Notes: generated by a model not told the origin, from the sequence alone. A stretch of 64,000 nucleotides of DNA from Angiostrongylus vasorum (GCA_018806985.1 JADANN010000033.1:2476501-2540500); one strand, 5' to 3'; positions 1-10,819 are shown, counted from the first letter of the stretch. Made by a program: numbers and translations.

Positions 1-69
1 CCGTTGCTTCGTCAAGCCCTTAATTCTGTTGAAGCTGACAGGTACCAGACTTAGCTGGGTACCCAATAA

Positions 70-345
70 AAGGGTAAACGATAAAGCTCTCGGCCTTAAT
101 CAATAGTTGAGGGTTGCGCCATGCATTCCACTTCATTAAGCATCGTTTTGGAGGTGATTAAATGCATATCTGGCTTTTACATGACTCGCGGTGGCCTACC
201 GATGAGTCGAGCCAGTGCTGCTATTCTCCCAGACAAGTGTAGTACCAATTTGCCGACCTCGGAGGGATGGAAGGCTTGGTGCGCCATAGGCGCAGGGGAT
301 CGATTCCACGTGCGTGTTGCAGTGCGCCTTCGACCACCGGACCGC
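70..345 (-). mobile_element. SINE family 1
   Basis: Minus-strand copy from the AAAGGGTAAACGATAAAGCT tail to the tRNA-like head at about 345 (GCGCCTTCGACCACCGGACC). Diverged in the head, which lacks the exact A-box. Confidence 0.75.
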
Positions 346-1276
346 TCTCGCCCTTTGGCGTACCTAATACTCATTTTAATACATAGAACTTTATGAAGCC
401 ATAATCTAGTAATGTTTCCTTAATGGGTCATTTTAACAGTAGATGTTTTCTGGAGGAAATTTTATGTGTATTAAAAATTTTGACTTATTCCTCGAAAAAA
501 ACATTTTCTTTTGTGTTGCAGGCATCCTTCTGATCATGGATGGCCATCAAACAAAAGTTTATACCAGGACCATAAGCTAGGAACACGCGAAGGATTTTTG
601 GATAATGGTTGTTAGAGTTGTACAGTCGTCCATTCCTGCAAGAATCTTTTGCGGTTGCTGTTCAGGAATTCCCTTCCGGGAATCTGGCTGAGAGTGTCCT
701 CGTTATAATACAGAAAAGTTGAAAGTTTCAAATCATTTTAACACGGCCATATTTGTACTATATGTGACAGAAGAGTGAAGGTTAGAGGTACCGTGCAAAT
801 AACGCTGGTTCAAACTCGTTCCGGGCTAATCAAGCACACCATCCGCCCTGAACCGTTAAATTGATTTCAAACTTGCCTGGAAAAAAATTCGCTTTTACCT
901 GAATAGGCAGGCGACTGTACATGTTTAAGGCCTCGGAAGCTTTGTTCCTGAGTTGCCTTAGGATTCATGGAGATAATCAACTCGACCAGTATTCAACAAG
1001 ACCCATGAAGAGGACAGAATCCTGACCTCATAACTACTCCACGAGTAAATTCGATTGCTCTCATGTGTGACGAGTGGTTGCGTCGGTTCTCTCATAATAA
1101 ATGAAGATTCAACGGAAGCAAACGTTTCAGCCGGTACTGACTCCACTGGCATTCGACCTTCTATGTATGTCTATGAAATAGCAAAGTAACCAGTTAAGCC
1201 AGAATGATTGCAATTAACTGCTATGAAGACCCATATCTCAGCGACAAACGGCTATGAGCAGTTGACTCGGATTATC
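346..1276. other. no gene found
   Basis: No frame with recognisable protein similarity and no repeat family that I can name. The hammerhead relic at 1,277 follows. Confidence 0.5.
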
Positions 1277-1318
1277 GCCACTCTGAAGGAGGCGAAGCGG
1301 CCGAAATATTAGCCGGAC
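1277..1318 (+). ncRNA. degenerate hammerhead-ribozyme-like motif
   Basis: CTGAAGGAGGCGAAGCGGCC, then GAAATATTAGCCGGACAAAA. Keeps the order of CTGA, hairpin, GAAA and TTAGCCG with several changes. No PLE coding sequence nearby. Confidence 0.3.
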
Positions 1319-1464
1319 AAAACATTTATGGTAACCTCGCGTAAGCCGAACAATCTAAAACGATATAATCCTTCATATGCAAGATGAAGAAGATCACATC
1401 AGGACTTTCGCATATGTTTTAAGACATAGAAGTCTCTTATTTGGATATTTAGTTCTGCAAAGTA

Positions 1465-1800
1465 ACTCATGTTCCCACAGATCTCCCTCACATGAGGAAT
1501 CTCAAGCCGGTTAGTCGCGACGTTACGTGTCACGTCCCCAGGTGGCAGATGGGAGGTTAATTGCGGACCAAAAGCGACCATTGCATCCCTGACACGCAGG
1601 TGGATCCAGGGGATGGACTCCTTGTTTCTGGTGCGCCGATTTGGCACATACTTTCTCTACTTGCTAGTCGTATTCATGCATGCCTGTGTGGGTGCGTCCT
1701 CGCTTATGCGGATTGTATTCGACGAGTTAATCCGGCCAGAAGCCTGCAATCAAGTGACAGGGAAATATATGATAGGCAGGTAGGAGTCGTGCATAATTTT
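1465..1800 (+). mobile_element. RTE-type LINE 5'-leader fragment
   Basis: CTCACATGAGGAATCTCAAG through [24 protein letters not shown] sequence and [13 protein letters not shown] text matches 37,935-38,210 and the leader at 15,500-15,830. No RT or endonuclease follows; the 390-bp repeat begins at about 1,798. Confidence 0.65.
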
Positions 1801-1850
1801 CGGGCTGCGACGTAGAGCAGATGATTCATTCCCCCGGCAGCTTAACGTGC
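1798..1850 (+). repeat. 390-bp repeat (family C), short fragment
   Basis: TTTCGGGCTGCGACGTAGAG, then CCCCCGGCAGCTTAA. Joined directly to the RTE leader fragment. Confidence 0.4.
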
Positions 1851-2567
1851 TTATATCCTTCACTTTTTTGTGCAAAGTATCATAAAAAAGAGGAAGATAA
1901 GATGCAGGATAAAAATCACTGCCTCTGCATTTGTCACCCCCATATGTGAAATTCCGGTGAAATTTGTTTACTGTTATTTTCCGTAAACCTTCTCACCATG
2001 TCCTAAGTAAGCGGAGCACAAATGTATCTGTACGAGTCTTCCCTATGCTAGTGAACGATATATTCCAAATGGATGGCGCTGGCGACGACCGTTACGACGA
2101 TACCAATACTTTTTTTCAACAAATGCGAAGTCATTCAGGAATAAGTGTCAGTGGTCCTAAAAGGCTAGCATCACTCTAAAACTACATCATCTATCAGCGC
2201 TACCGAAAAAAAAGATAGCCCACCTCAGGCAAAAGTATGAAAAATTACCGACGAATTCCCTAACATATTTACTTTGCAAAATTATAGCAGAAGTGGAATA
2301 AGAACTAAATATTCGGCTGCTCGTATATTAAAAAAATAATCTCCAAAAAGCTCTATTACAATCCCGCTGCCGATCCACATCATTCAACAGTTATGCTTCT
2401 ATGCACATGAGAACTCAGGAAACAAGCGTTGGCAACGAATCTCTTGCTTTGTCAAGTCGCATTTGTAGCAGAGAGTAAGTGTCTTTGTTACGTTCTTTCT
2501 GTGTTGAGTCATTGCAACTTGCCACGGGTTCTTGCCGAATGTCTTGATTTCTAACAGTACGAAGACC
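1851..2567. other. no gene found
   Basis: AT-rich sequence; the 71-codon frame at 1,964-2,179 has no recognisable motif. Confidence 0.5.
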
Positions 2568-2857
2568 CTTGGAGCGCGTGTGGCGCAGTGATCGGAGGCG
2601 CCCTGCAACACACACGTGGAATCGATCCTCGCTCCCATGGCCCACCAAGCCTCCCATCCCTCCGCGGTCGGCAAATTGGTACCAGACTTGTCTGGGAGGA
2701 TAGCTGCACTGGGTCGATACATCGGTAGGCCACCGCGAGTCATTGTAAAAGCCAGATATGCATTCAATCACCTCCAACGATACATAATGAAGTCGAATGC
2801 GTGGCGCATCCCTCAGGGATTGATCAACGCCGAAAGCTTTATCCTTTTTATCCTTTA
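2568..2857 (+). mobile_element. tRNA-derived SINE, family 1, complete
   Basis: The head GCGCGTGTGGCGCAGTGATC and a B-box-like GTGGAATCGATCC form a split Pol III promoter spaced as in a tRNA gene. The body runs CCCACCAAGCCTCCCATCCC, GTACCAGACTTGTCTGGGAG, ATACATCGGTAGGCCACCGC, AGATATGCATTCAATCACCT to the tail GAAAGCTTTATCCTTT. This is the reference for the other family 1 copies here; at least 12 copies or fragments are in the window. It has no protein; any ORF across it is accidental. Confidence 0.8.
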
Positions 2858-2863
2858 TGCACT

Positions 2864-2945
2864 TCCAACGATGCTTAATGAAGTCGAATGCATGGCGCAT
2901 CCCTTAGGGATTGATCAACGCTGAGAGCTTTATCCTTTGAGCTTT
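2864..2945 (+). mobile_element. SINE family 1, extra 3' end
   Basis: CACTTCCAACGATGCTTAAT, then GAATGCATGGCGCATCCC and GAGAGCTTTATCCTTT repeat the last 80 bp of the preceding SINE. Either a nested 3' fragment or a tail duplication. Confidence 0.7.
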
Positions 2946-3593
2946 TTCGAAGACAGTGTGTTGAATTCGGTGACATCAGAGATGAGTTAATTTTCCGGTA
3001 GACGTAAGAATTACCTTTCCCACTTCGGATCGTGCTGGTCATTTGCCTGATCTGTTTCTTCACACTCTGTTCTAACGTAGTGCTTTATTGTTGTCAACAG
3101 TTTTTCCTAACCATCGTAATTGCTTCTGTTGTACGGCGTAGCTTTGGAAGTTGTGGGTGGGTTTTTGAGAACTTGTCGCAACAAAAATATGATTCCAGCA
3201 CCTACTTTTTTTATTGCAAATAACTTCATAGCACGGACGAATAATCCGTTCCTCAGCCTTTTCCTTTAACTCGAGGCTTTTGCCCTAAGAATACACAGTG
3301 AATGGTCGACTCAGTAAATTTGGTTCAATGAGGCCTACTGTACTTTCCTTATAGATGCTATTTTCATTGATTATATTTATTTTTTTCGAAACCAGCTATT
3401 TAATGGATTTTCGTAGTTGCAACATTTGTCCGCCGATTTTAGAAATCGGATTAAATGCAAAGTTCGTTATGTTCGCACCCAGGTTCCCTAGTGGCCTTAG
3501 TTTTCGTATTTTCAATATTCTATCGAATGGTAAGAGTTGGGTAGGGTTAGACTGCCACACACTCAAGCAAATCTATGTCCATTAAAAAAAATA
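2946..3593. other. 3' flank of the protease pseudogene, no gene found
   Basis: Short open frames only (for example 3,355-3,585). Nothing recognisable as a terminator or RNA gene. Confidence 0.5.
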
Positions 3594-3694
3594 TTACAAA
3601 TACATTATTGATGACGAATTTTCGAACTCTTTAGTAGAGGTTTCTTCTTTGACATTCATTTCGCCGTTCTCCTCATTCAATATTGGGCAAACTC
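3594..3694 (-). pseudogene. protease copy 1, exon 8: tail and stop
   Basis: After TCTTTAG it reads GVCPILNEENGEMNVKEETS, then TKEFENSSSIMYL and TAA. The hydrophilic tail is 17 residues longer than in copy 2, where the reading frame stops after KRTSQ. Confidence 0.7.
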
Positions 3695-3835
3695 CTAAAG
3701 ATATCAAAGTGAGCAGATAGCATCCTTTCTTAATATTCTTGTATTACAGTAGCCCGGTAGAGATCCAAAAATTGCGGCTATCACTTGATTTCAGACTATC
3801 TATGATAAGGTAGAGAAATGTTAACAGATATTTAC

Positions 3836-3895
3836 CGGTATTCATACAAATCCAGCTTAGGTAATACCGAAGGTCGAGGCAGTAGTTGATTCGAG
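3836..3895 (-). pseudogene. protease copy 1, exon 7: C-terminal helix
   Basis: In the conserved frame it reads RINYCLDLRYYLSWICMNT, the C-terminal helix of S1 proteases (…WIC). It is flanked by acceptor TTTCCAG and donor GTAAAT. The upstream lesion means the spliced message would be read in another frame here. Confidence 0.75.
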
Positions 3896-4120
3896 CTGGA
3901 AAGGAAAATTGCGAATCGTAGGAAAAATGAGATAAAAAAATATGTATACATGCAATTCTGCATTACGTGGAAGCATCATTTTAATCTTGAAAGCCGACTC
4001 TGTACAGCTTGGCAAGAACAATGAATAATTTTGCGCATGAATGAGCTGACGCGAGGTCGGTATAAAGGCTTTAACTAAAAAATCTCCTAAGCTTGGGAGC
4101 ATCGCGTCGGATCGACGCCG

Positions 4121-4160
4121 CTGAAGAAGGCTTAGGAGGCCGAAAGGTAAGCGGAATAAA
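4121..4160 (+). ncRNA. degenerate hammerhead-ribozyme-like motif
   Basis: CTGAAGAAGGCTTAGGAGGC, then CGAAAGGTAAGCGGAATAAA. CUGAAGA and GAAA are present; the cleavage triplet is not. It lies in the pseudogene just upstream of exon 7. Confidence 0.3.
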
Positions 4161-4261
4161 AGTTTTCATACTAATGTCGTGTCAATTCGATCATCATCAC
4201 ATATAGAAAGTTATCATTTAATATTTACTTTTTCATTTACTGCCAACTACTATTTTTCACG

Positions 4262-4575
4262 ACAAGGTGGTATGCGAAATCAATCACAACGATGCTGAGA
4301 TACTCGCAAGATTTGGACCCCAGGCCAAACCGAACCACGATTTCCCTTTCCGGGGCTCACGCATTACACACTGCGCAACGGAGGCCCTTGCTCTGCGTTT
4401 CTCTCAGCTAGTTTTCTATCTACCAGTTCTAACAGCAGTCATCCGCCAATGGGATTGATCTGGAGAGCCCACATCGGCATTGGACCGAGTTAAGCTAAGA
4501 GAACATTGTGATTTCAACTACAGCCACAGCTTAATTGGGTTCAATGCCGATATGGGCTCCCCAGTGCAATCGTTT
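4262..4575 (-). mobile_element. tRNA-related SINE, family 2, with inverted end
   Basis: Minus strand: a clear tRNA-like unit with A-box-like GCGCAGTGTGTAATGC and B-box-like GTGGTTCGGTTTG (about 4,400-4,320), then CAAATCTTGCGAGTATCTCA. At the other end, GGAGAGCCCACATCGGCATT (4,461) is repeated inverted at about 4,540, forming a fold-back. Confidence 0.65.
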
Positions 4576-4879
4576 TCTAATGAACATTATCTAACTGTGA
4601 TACACCTGTAAACCGGTAAACATATAGCAGACATCAGCTTACGTTCTGCTTGATAAATATTTGGATTAGTCAGAACTATGATTTGAGAGCTCTAGAATGG
4701 CAAATTACTTAGTTGCTTCCAAACTTTTCTCTATTATCATTTGTATGAGGCATTTTTTTAAAAAGAAGAGTCAACCATTTCCTGAAAATAACACTATGTT
4801 GGTTGGTTGGTTGGTGTGTCTTAAATGTGGTCAGTTGCGAAGCGATATTTAAAAGAGGTGAACATCCAGATCTCTCTCT

Positions 4880-5340
4880 AACTTTAGTCATAATGAGAGA
4901 GCATTTTCGATCAATGTTACCGAGATTGTGCTTCTTGGAGCAATGTCATGATGCTTAAAGGATGCCAGACAGAAATCACGGATCTTTGAGCCCTGCCAAG
5001 AATATACCACTGATACGGTTTGAAGTGGTGATGTGATATGTTCTTTGAAGCCACAACATCTTGAGAATTTGCAGAATTTGTCGCCAACTCTTGAGTGATA
5101 CATTCCTGTTACAAGAAACACATCCGGATACATTTCGTCAGCGAAACACACCGAATTGGTCTCGTCAGTTTACCACTCAAGGGCTCTTTCAATCTATCAC
5201 AGCTGACATGAACTAAGATCAAAAAGATGATGAAGGGTCGCAAGCGAATTCAGTTGCTTGCTATTCCAAGGAGTGCAGTGTGCGACTTTCACGAGCCGCT
5301 GTAATATGCAGGCTCATTCGTGCTATATTTAGGTAAGGAG
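4880..5340 (-). other. intronic block conserved between the two protease copies (copy 1)
   Basis: Lies between exons 6 and 7 and aligns with 29,030-29,450 in the same intron of copy 2 (shared CAGAAATCACG, AACATCTTGAGAATT, AACACACCGAAT, TTTACCACTCA, AGGAATGCAGTG). It holds an 87-codon frame at 4,888-5,151 that is not open in the other copy. Probably ordinary intron sequence inherited with the duplication. Confidence 0.6.
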
Positions 5341-5439
5341 GATAGTTTTATCGTCGCCTACGTTAAAGAACGGTGTGCAGGTTTGAAAACGTAGAAAGTG
5401 AGCGATGTTAGCATTACTCTTTCAATAGCATTACGCGAT

Positions 5440-5512
5440 TGCTGAACAAGAAAACCACACATTCATATTCCTATGCCGAGGTTAATAGAAATGCGATCCT
5501 GGGAACTATTAT
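5440..5512 (+). mobile_element. Penelope-like terminal-repeat fragment
   Basis: ACGCGATTGCTGAACAAGAA, then ATGCCGAGGTTAATAGAAAT and GCGATCCTGGGAAC, match 12,301-12,375. It sits inside an intron of the protease pseudogene with no PLE coding sequence attached. Confidence 0.5.
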
Positions 5513-5619
5513 TCATTCATCTGTTCGTTTTCCTACCTTCCAGTACAAGTGGTTATAACTTTTCTCTCCATTTTTTCCACATTCACTTCACTTAGTCAAC
5601 CAAGAAATGAAATCATTAC

Positions 5620-5720
5620 CTGGGGAAAGATCTGTGCACTTCTGGAATTGCAGCATATGTGATTCCTTCGTCTGTGAAATTTCCACTATTCGCCTGGACC
5701 AAAGGACCGCCGCTGTCACC
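5620..5720 (-). pseudogene. protease copy 1, exon 6: catalytic Ser
   Basis: Starts exactly at [15 protein letters not shown], the S1 active-serine motif, after acceptor TTCCAG. It is 101 nt against 103 in copy 2. The two missing bases near the end remove the Cys codon of the PEC sequence and put the next exon out of frame. Confidence 0.85.
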
Positions 5721-5841
5721 CTGGAATATTGTACAGAGGACAGTGCAGTATTTTCTCAGCAAAAGTTAGTTGAAAAACTGTCAAGTCCATTTCTAAATGT
5801 AAAACATACAAAACTACAAAAAATTATTGTGCTGTACTCAC

Positions 5842-5966
5842 ATCACAAACGGACTCGACAAGTGTTCAGAACGTTGCAATAGTCCTTGGAATTTCAAGCT
5901 CTTGAATTCTTCTTAATGGTAGGTATCGCAAATCACTCAACAAATAGGGCTTTTTCGGCCATCTCG
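5842..5966 (-). pseudogene. protease copy 1, exon 5 with premature stop
   Basis: Acceptor CTTCTAG, then RWPKKPYLLSDLRYLPLRRI, QELEIPRTIATF, a TGA (5866-5868), TLVESVCD, then the GTGAGT donor. The stop falls where copy 2 has MetGlu. The residue six before the active Ser would be Ser, as in copy 2. Confidence 0.8.
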
Positions 5967-6165
5967 CTAGAAGTAGATGATAACTCTGTGAAAAACCCTC
6001 GAAGAGCACCGTGGGACAGTCTCAATGCCAAATTTCTCAGGGAAAAAGACCTGCTAGTCTTTTTCCAACTACCCGAGAGGAAACGAGCCATTTCTGCAGT
6101 GGACTCTAGCCACTATGGACAAGTGTAGAATTCCATTCAGTGGTAATAATAATGGCAATTTTAAC

Positions 6166-6416
6166 CTTTCTGCTTACTGCCCACTCTTTTTTGATGGCAG
6201 GGGTATATTGCGAAATATAACTTCAACGAAGCTGAGACATTTGCAAAACTCTGGAACGCAGGTGCTCTATGGGTGGGGAACGAACGCGCTATTGTCCTTT
6301 CCGGAAAGTAACGCGTTCACCACCACACCATGCGGGTCCTTCGTTTCAGCCTGTCTCTCAGATTCGTTGAAGTTATATTTTCGCAATATACCCTGCCATC
6401 AAGAGTAGGCAGTAAG
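6166..6416. mobile_element. fold-back copy of SINE family 2
   Basis: A tRNA-like core (minus strand, GCATGGTGTGGTGGTGAACG … GCGCGTTCGTTCCCCACC) is flanked by near-perfect inverted arms of about 55 bp. The left arm is CTTACTGCCCACTC … GCGAAATATAACTTCAACGA; the right arm is TCGTTGAAGTTATATTTTCG … GAGTAGGCAGTAAG. Such long terminal inversions are not normal for a SINE and make it look like a MITE. Confidence 0.6.
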
Positions 6417-6700
6417 TAAAAAAGGTTAAATTGTGATTATAACTATAGCCTCAGCTTAACTGGGTTCAATGCCGATTTGGGCTCCCAAGATCAATCCCGT
6501 TGACGGGTGATTGCTGATGGCAAAAAGATTGATAGAACTAGCTGAGAGACAGGCGAAACGAAGGACCTGCATGGTTGTGGTGGTGAACGCTTTACTCCCC
6601 GGGAAGGACAATAACGCGTTCGTTCTCCACCACAGGCACCATGCGTTCCAGAGTTTTGCAAATATCTCAGCTTCGTTGAAATAGCGGCAATATTAGTAAA
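6417..6700 (+). mobile_element. tRNA-related SINE, family 2
   Basis: Plus-strand order: CAGCTTAACTGGGTTCAATG, GCTCCCAAGATCAATCCCGT, AACGAAGGACCTGCATGG, tRNA-like region to CGCGTTCGTTCTCCACC, and TTTTGCAAATATCTCAGCTT. Reference for family 2. It lies next to the fold-back copy in the opposite orientation. Confidence 0.65.
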
Positions 6701-6705
6701 AAAAA

Positions 6706-6976
6706 TAAGGATAAAGCTGTCGGCGTTGATCAATCTCTGAGGGATGTGTCATGCATTCGACTTCACTAAGTATCGTTGGAGGTGATTGAATGCATTCTGG
6801 CCTTTTACAGTGACTCACGGTGGCCTACCGATGTATTGAGCCAGTGCTGCTATCATTTCAGACAAGTTTGGTACCAATTTGCCGATCACCGAGGGATGGA
6901 AGACTTAGTGGGCTATAGGCGCTCAGATCGGTTCCAAGTGATCGCCTATAACCACTGCGCCACATGCACCCTGGCT
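6706..6976 (-). mobile_element. SINE family 1
   Basis: Tail at AAGGATAAAGCTGTCGGCGT; tRNA-like head ends ACCACTGCGCCACATGCACC. It abuts a SINE family 2 copy on the left. Confidence 0.75.
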
Positions 6977-7537
6977 AAATAGATAGATAGATATAACTGC
7001 AAAGTGAGAAAAAGCGAGAGAGAAAGAGGAAGAGAGAGAAGGAGCAAGTAGTAAAGTCGGAGGCAACAATGGTCTCACCGTAAGTGAAATTCTTTTAAAG
7101 GCATGAAATTTCATAGCGGCAGAGCTTTTGCCACTCAACGAATAGCACACAGGTGAAATCAAAACTCCAGATTTCCTAAGTGTCTTTGGCTATTGCAACT
7201 TTGCAGCCATTGCCTTTCGGTTAAACACGCGAACCTTTTATCATGAAACGTCTTGTTTAAAAACAGGTGAGTTTTCACCAACTGAGTAGGTAGTGGCGAA
7301 AATAAATTTTAGAGCGAGCTTTCAGTGTGCTTTTCTAAGGTTTCTTTCGAATGTTGTTTCGATTACGATAGACTTACTGGGTAAGGTTTCTTTCAACTAA
7401 GAGACAACTTTTACCGACTTATTGTGGTTAAAGTTACCCGACAACAATTTTCCTTGAGAAGTTAATGCCTATCTTTTTCTACGCCACGTTTAAATTCGAA
7501 TAAAAAGAATCTAAGAGTAAAAGTCATGGTCACTCAA

Positions 7538-7700
7538 GGTCAATGCCAAATCCTACAGCAGTTAACTTGTCCATTAGTGTCTCATTAGGCATAGGCATGC
7601 ATACTGGTGAGCCGTCTTTACTAGAAATATTCGGGCTAACTTCCAATATTGCTAAATCGTTAGACAGGTTGCAAGGGTCGTAGTCCTCGTGCACGGTTAC
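7538..7700 (-). pseudogene. protease copy 1, exon 4: catalytic Asp, donor lost
   Basis: Reads VTVHEDYDPCNLSNDLAILE, then [20 protein letters not shown] and [14 protein letters not shown]. The D of NDLAIL is the charge-relay Asp. The exon is 163 nt, identical in length to copy 2, but the bases after GACC are TTGAGT instead of GTAAGT, so the donor is destroyed. Confidence 0.8.
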
Positions 7701-7881
7701 CTGAAAAATAATCTGATGCTAATAATAGCACTAATGTAATAATATTAACACAATATCAGTAATAATGCTAGTGTGGTATTTACGATAATTTTAATATTTC
7801 TAGTAAGAAAGAGGTCTGAATTGTCCGAGAACCACAAGATTAGAAGTCGTTACTATACATATCTTCGGGCATCTTACCCAC

Positions 7882-8177
7882 CTGAACGACCGAGTAGTTC
7901 GTGCGATTTTTCCAGCATAGGTTCGGCTTCGTACAGCCGCTGCCGACGAAAAGTGTAAAAACTCAGGATCTAGCACGGAATATTTAAAACTGAATTTGAA
8001 AGAACATTTAGAGAATCTTGAAATGGGTATAGTTGACGAGTTGCAGAACTTATCGAAATACTCGGAATTTATAACCACGCAATGTGCTTCTGTTAAAATG
8101 TGCTCTCTTGAGATCTGCACACCACTATACCCTGCTCTCCCAAATTCTCCAGGACAATTTGGACGAGTCAGGAATAA
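7882..8177 (-). pseudogene. protease copy 1, exon 3: catalytic His, frameshifted
   Basis: Reads ...GYSGVQISREHILTEAHCVV, then INSEYFDKFC. The His is in place, but Cys42 of the usual GCSGVQ is Tyr, breaking the disulphide with the Cys beside the His. A nine-codon insertion follows FC. A one-base deficit next, compared with copy 2, moves the frame. In the shifted frame the exon end (FVGSGCTKPNLCWKNRTNYS) again matches copy 2. Donor GTGGGT is normal. Confidence 0.8.
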
Positions 8178-8447
8178 CTAGAACAAGAGATGAACATATA
8201 TTTGAGGCTTTGCGTGCTAGTAAATTATACGAACTACTGGTGACCCCCTACAACAGCGTGTAGTTTTCTAATAGTCATCAATTCAATCTACGTTTGTGCT
8301 AAGGTCGCAGCTTTCACAGAAAGGTATAACCTTGGACTGTTATTGCCAAAGACAGTGTGGTACGCGAAAATATTCGTGCCAAATGATTTACTCAAGTGTT
8401 TGTGGATTACGAAGCTATAGCATTCCGCAAAGAACTGGAAAACTCGC

Positions 8448-8542
8448 CTTTTTTACATAATATGCAGCAATCAATGGGAATTCATTTTGTTTGGCCCTGA
8501 TTCCTCCAAAGGATCTTTTTCTCTCTTTTGGTTCCGTATGAT
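8448..8542 (-). pseudogene. protease copy 1, exon 2: activation site
   Basis: After TTTCCAG the exon reads HTEPKERKRSFGGIRAKQNE, then FPLIAAYYVKK. KR/SFGG is the zymogen cleavage site, where the new N-terminus normally inserts beside the active Asp. FPL replaces the usual FPW. The exon ends at GCGAGT, a GC donor where copy 2 has GT. Because this exon is one base shorter than in copy 2, the join to exon 3 is nevertheless in frame. Confidence 0.8.
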
Positions 8543-9124
8543 CTGGAAATCTTCTGTGTCATCGCTCTCAATTCTTCTAATCGACTTACTCAAGAGATAG
8601 TCAGGAAACTCCATATTATTCGTCTCTATCACGCGTCAAAGGTTTTCAGTGGTGCTCTGGTTTAAAGGACAAGTTGAACAACATTTTTTAGCGCGGTGGT
8701 AGTTAGTGATATTATAATTATTAACACGCTGAAAAGCTACTTTCTACCAGCTCCCAGAAGCCTGGCATTTTTTACTGTTTATAGCTGTTCAAAAATATCA
8801 GCTCCCCCCCATTTTGGGACATCTTATTTCGGCATGACACCCTTATTTATGAATCGCAGTCCGACACTCTCGGAACGAGTGGAAATTATTTGGCCATTGA
8901 AGAGAAGAAGAATGAGCTGACGCGGTTGGGGTTAGTAATGCAGCAGGCTCATTTTCGCATCTAATTAGTTAGTTAAGGATTGTTGAAAAATGTATGGTGC
9001 ACTTTTATTCAAAAAACGAGGTTTCGAAACTACCACAAACTGTAAATTATTCAGTTAATTAGTCTGCTGTTGTGAAGATGTTGTTCTTGATCTCATCGAC
9101 GATCAGTGCGGGTGGCTCATTCAA

Positions 9125-9390
9125 GATCTTCAATCCCTGAGGGATGCGCCATGCTTTCGACTCTACTAAGTATCGTATGGAGGTGATTGAATGCATATCT
9201 GGTCTTTACAATGACTCGTGGTGGCCTACCGATGTACCGAGTCAGTGCTGCTATCCTCCTAGACAAGTAGGGTGCCAATTTGCCGACTCCGGAAGGATGG
9301 AAGGCTTGGTGCGCCATGGGCGCTGGGATCGATACTACGTGTATGTCGCAGGGCGCCTCCGACCACAGCACCACACACACGCCCCAGCAC
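9125..9390 (-). mobile_element. SINE family 1
   Basis: CAATCCCTGAGGGATGCGCC to GACCACAGCACCACACACAC. The oligo tail part (AGCTTTATCC) is missing; otherwise complete. It accounts for the reading frame across this stretch. Confidence 0.75.
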
Positions 9391-10819
9391 GTCACCTATA
9401 CTTTCGTTGGCGCATTGAAAGGATGAGACGTTCGGCAAAAAAGCTCACGTTATGAACGTTGTGAAGTAGCACTGGTCTCAGATTTATCTGTCTGTGTGGC
9501 AACGTTGACCAGCTAAGAATTCTGGAATAAAGAGCAGACTAGTAAGCCGGAACTGTAGGGGCTGGCAAATCTCAGGACCGACTTCCTTTTGACCTCGGCA
9601 TTGATCAATAATGCACTTCACTCATGGTGAGCACACACGAGGCTGTTAACAGCAAGATTCATTGAATACAATGGTAACTGACTTTTCGGCGATTTCGTCT
9701 TCTTCAGAACTGTTCTGTTGTCCTTAAGTCCTTCAGAATTTTGGGTTTTTGTTTTTATTAGTTTGAAAAAAACCATGTTTCCTCACCCATTGAAGACTCT
9801 GCGCGACTGGTCTCCAATAATAGCTGGAGAACTTAGGAAAAACAAAACAGCTCTGAAGAAAGGGAAGGGAAACCCCCGAATTGTCAGCCACCATCGTATT
9901 CAATAAAGCTTGCTGTTAACAACCTCGTGTTTACTCATCAAGAAAACAGTGTAACGTTGGCTTCTAGTCATAGATTTGAGGAATTAGTTGTTGAATGGAC
10001 CCACAACTTCGGGTCCCGAAGAAGAATGTTAGCTATTGATCTAGCCGTTCGAGGAAAGCGTGATAGGATGGCAGCCTTGCAAATGATTGCAGTTGCTCGC
10101 CGGTTCCCCGCGAGTTTTCATATTCACAATGTTTCATTCATAATTCGTAATAGTCTTTTGAAATATTATTACGCCTTGTACTAGCTGATAATGATCCTGG
10201 TTTCTACAGGATGGATTGTCCGGAAGAACAGGTTGTTTTCACCGGATTATCACCGCTATTGATAAGAACCGTCCTCTATAAAAAGAATATCGCCGGGTGA
10301 GTATGGTTCATTCACAGAGAGATGATCCACTGAGGAAGATCCGGCTCGGTGCGCGAAGACGAAGACGCTACCTCGAGAACACGAACAAATGTGGACCATC
10401 GACTCGGCTTTAATGAAACTATTGAAACGTTGGCCGAAAATAAACATTATTTATCAACCTCGTGTAAACTTATCGAAGAGAGAACAGATTATGGAGTATG
10501 CGACAAACCACCGTTTTTTTTACAAGTGTGAAATTGCTGGTAACCAAGGGTATCACCGAGTACTTCTCAGCCAGCGACAAAACGAGTGTATGAGACAACT
10601 GTTAGGGAAGCAATTTACAGATATTTGATATTTGGTCACTTGAATGGCCCGCCTTCACCGGCAGTGCGAGCCTCAGTCCAATCGTTTCGGTCTCTCCCCT
10701 ATTGTAATCGTCCCCTATGGTAATAGTTTGCTTCAAACATGGTGAAGAACACGAAGCTAATTCCCGTTGTCATAAAAATCCTTTCCATCTGCGAGTGCAT
10801 ATGATTGAACGCGTCGTTT

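Noticed and set aside
2415..2900. 161- and 122-codon minus-strand frames
   Set aside because: They cross a SINE in antisense; the same accidental frames recur over other SINE copies (for example 9,144, 17,220, 23,062, 56,084, 59,459).
4888..5151. 87-codon frame within the protease pseudogene, considered as its last exon
   Set aside because: The real C-terminal exons are at 3,895-3,836 and 3,694-3,594; the aligned block in copy 2 is full of stops.
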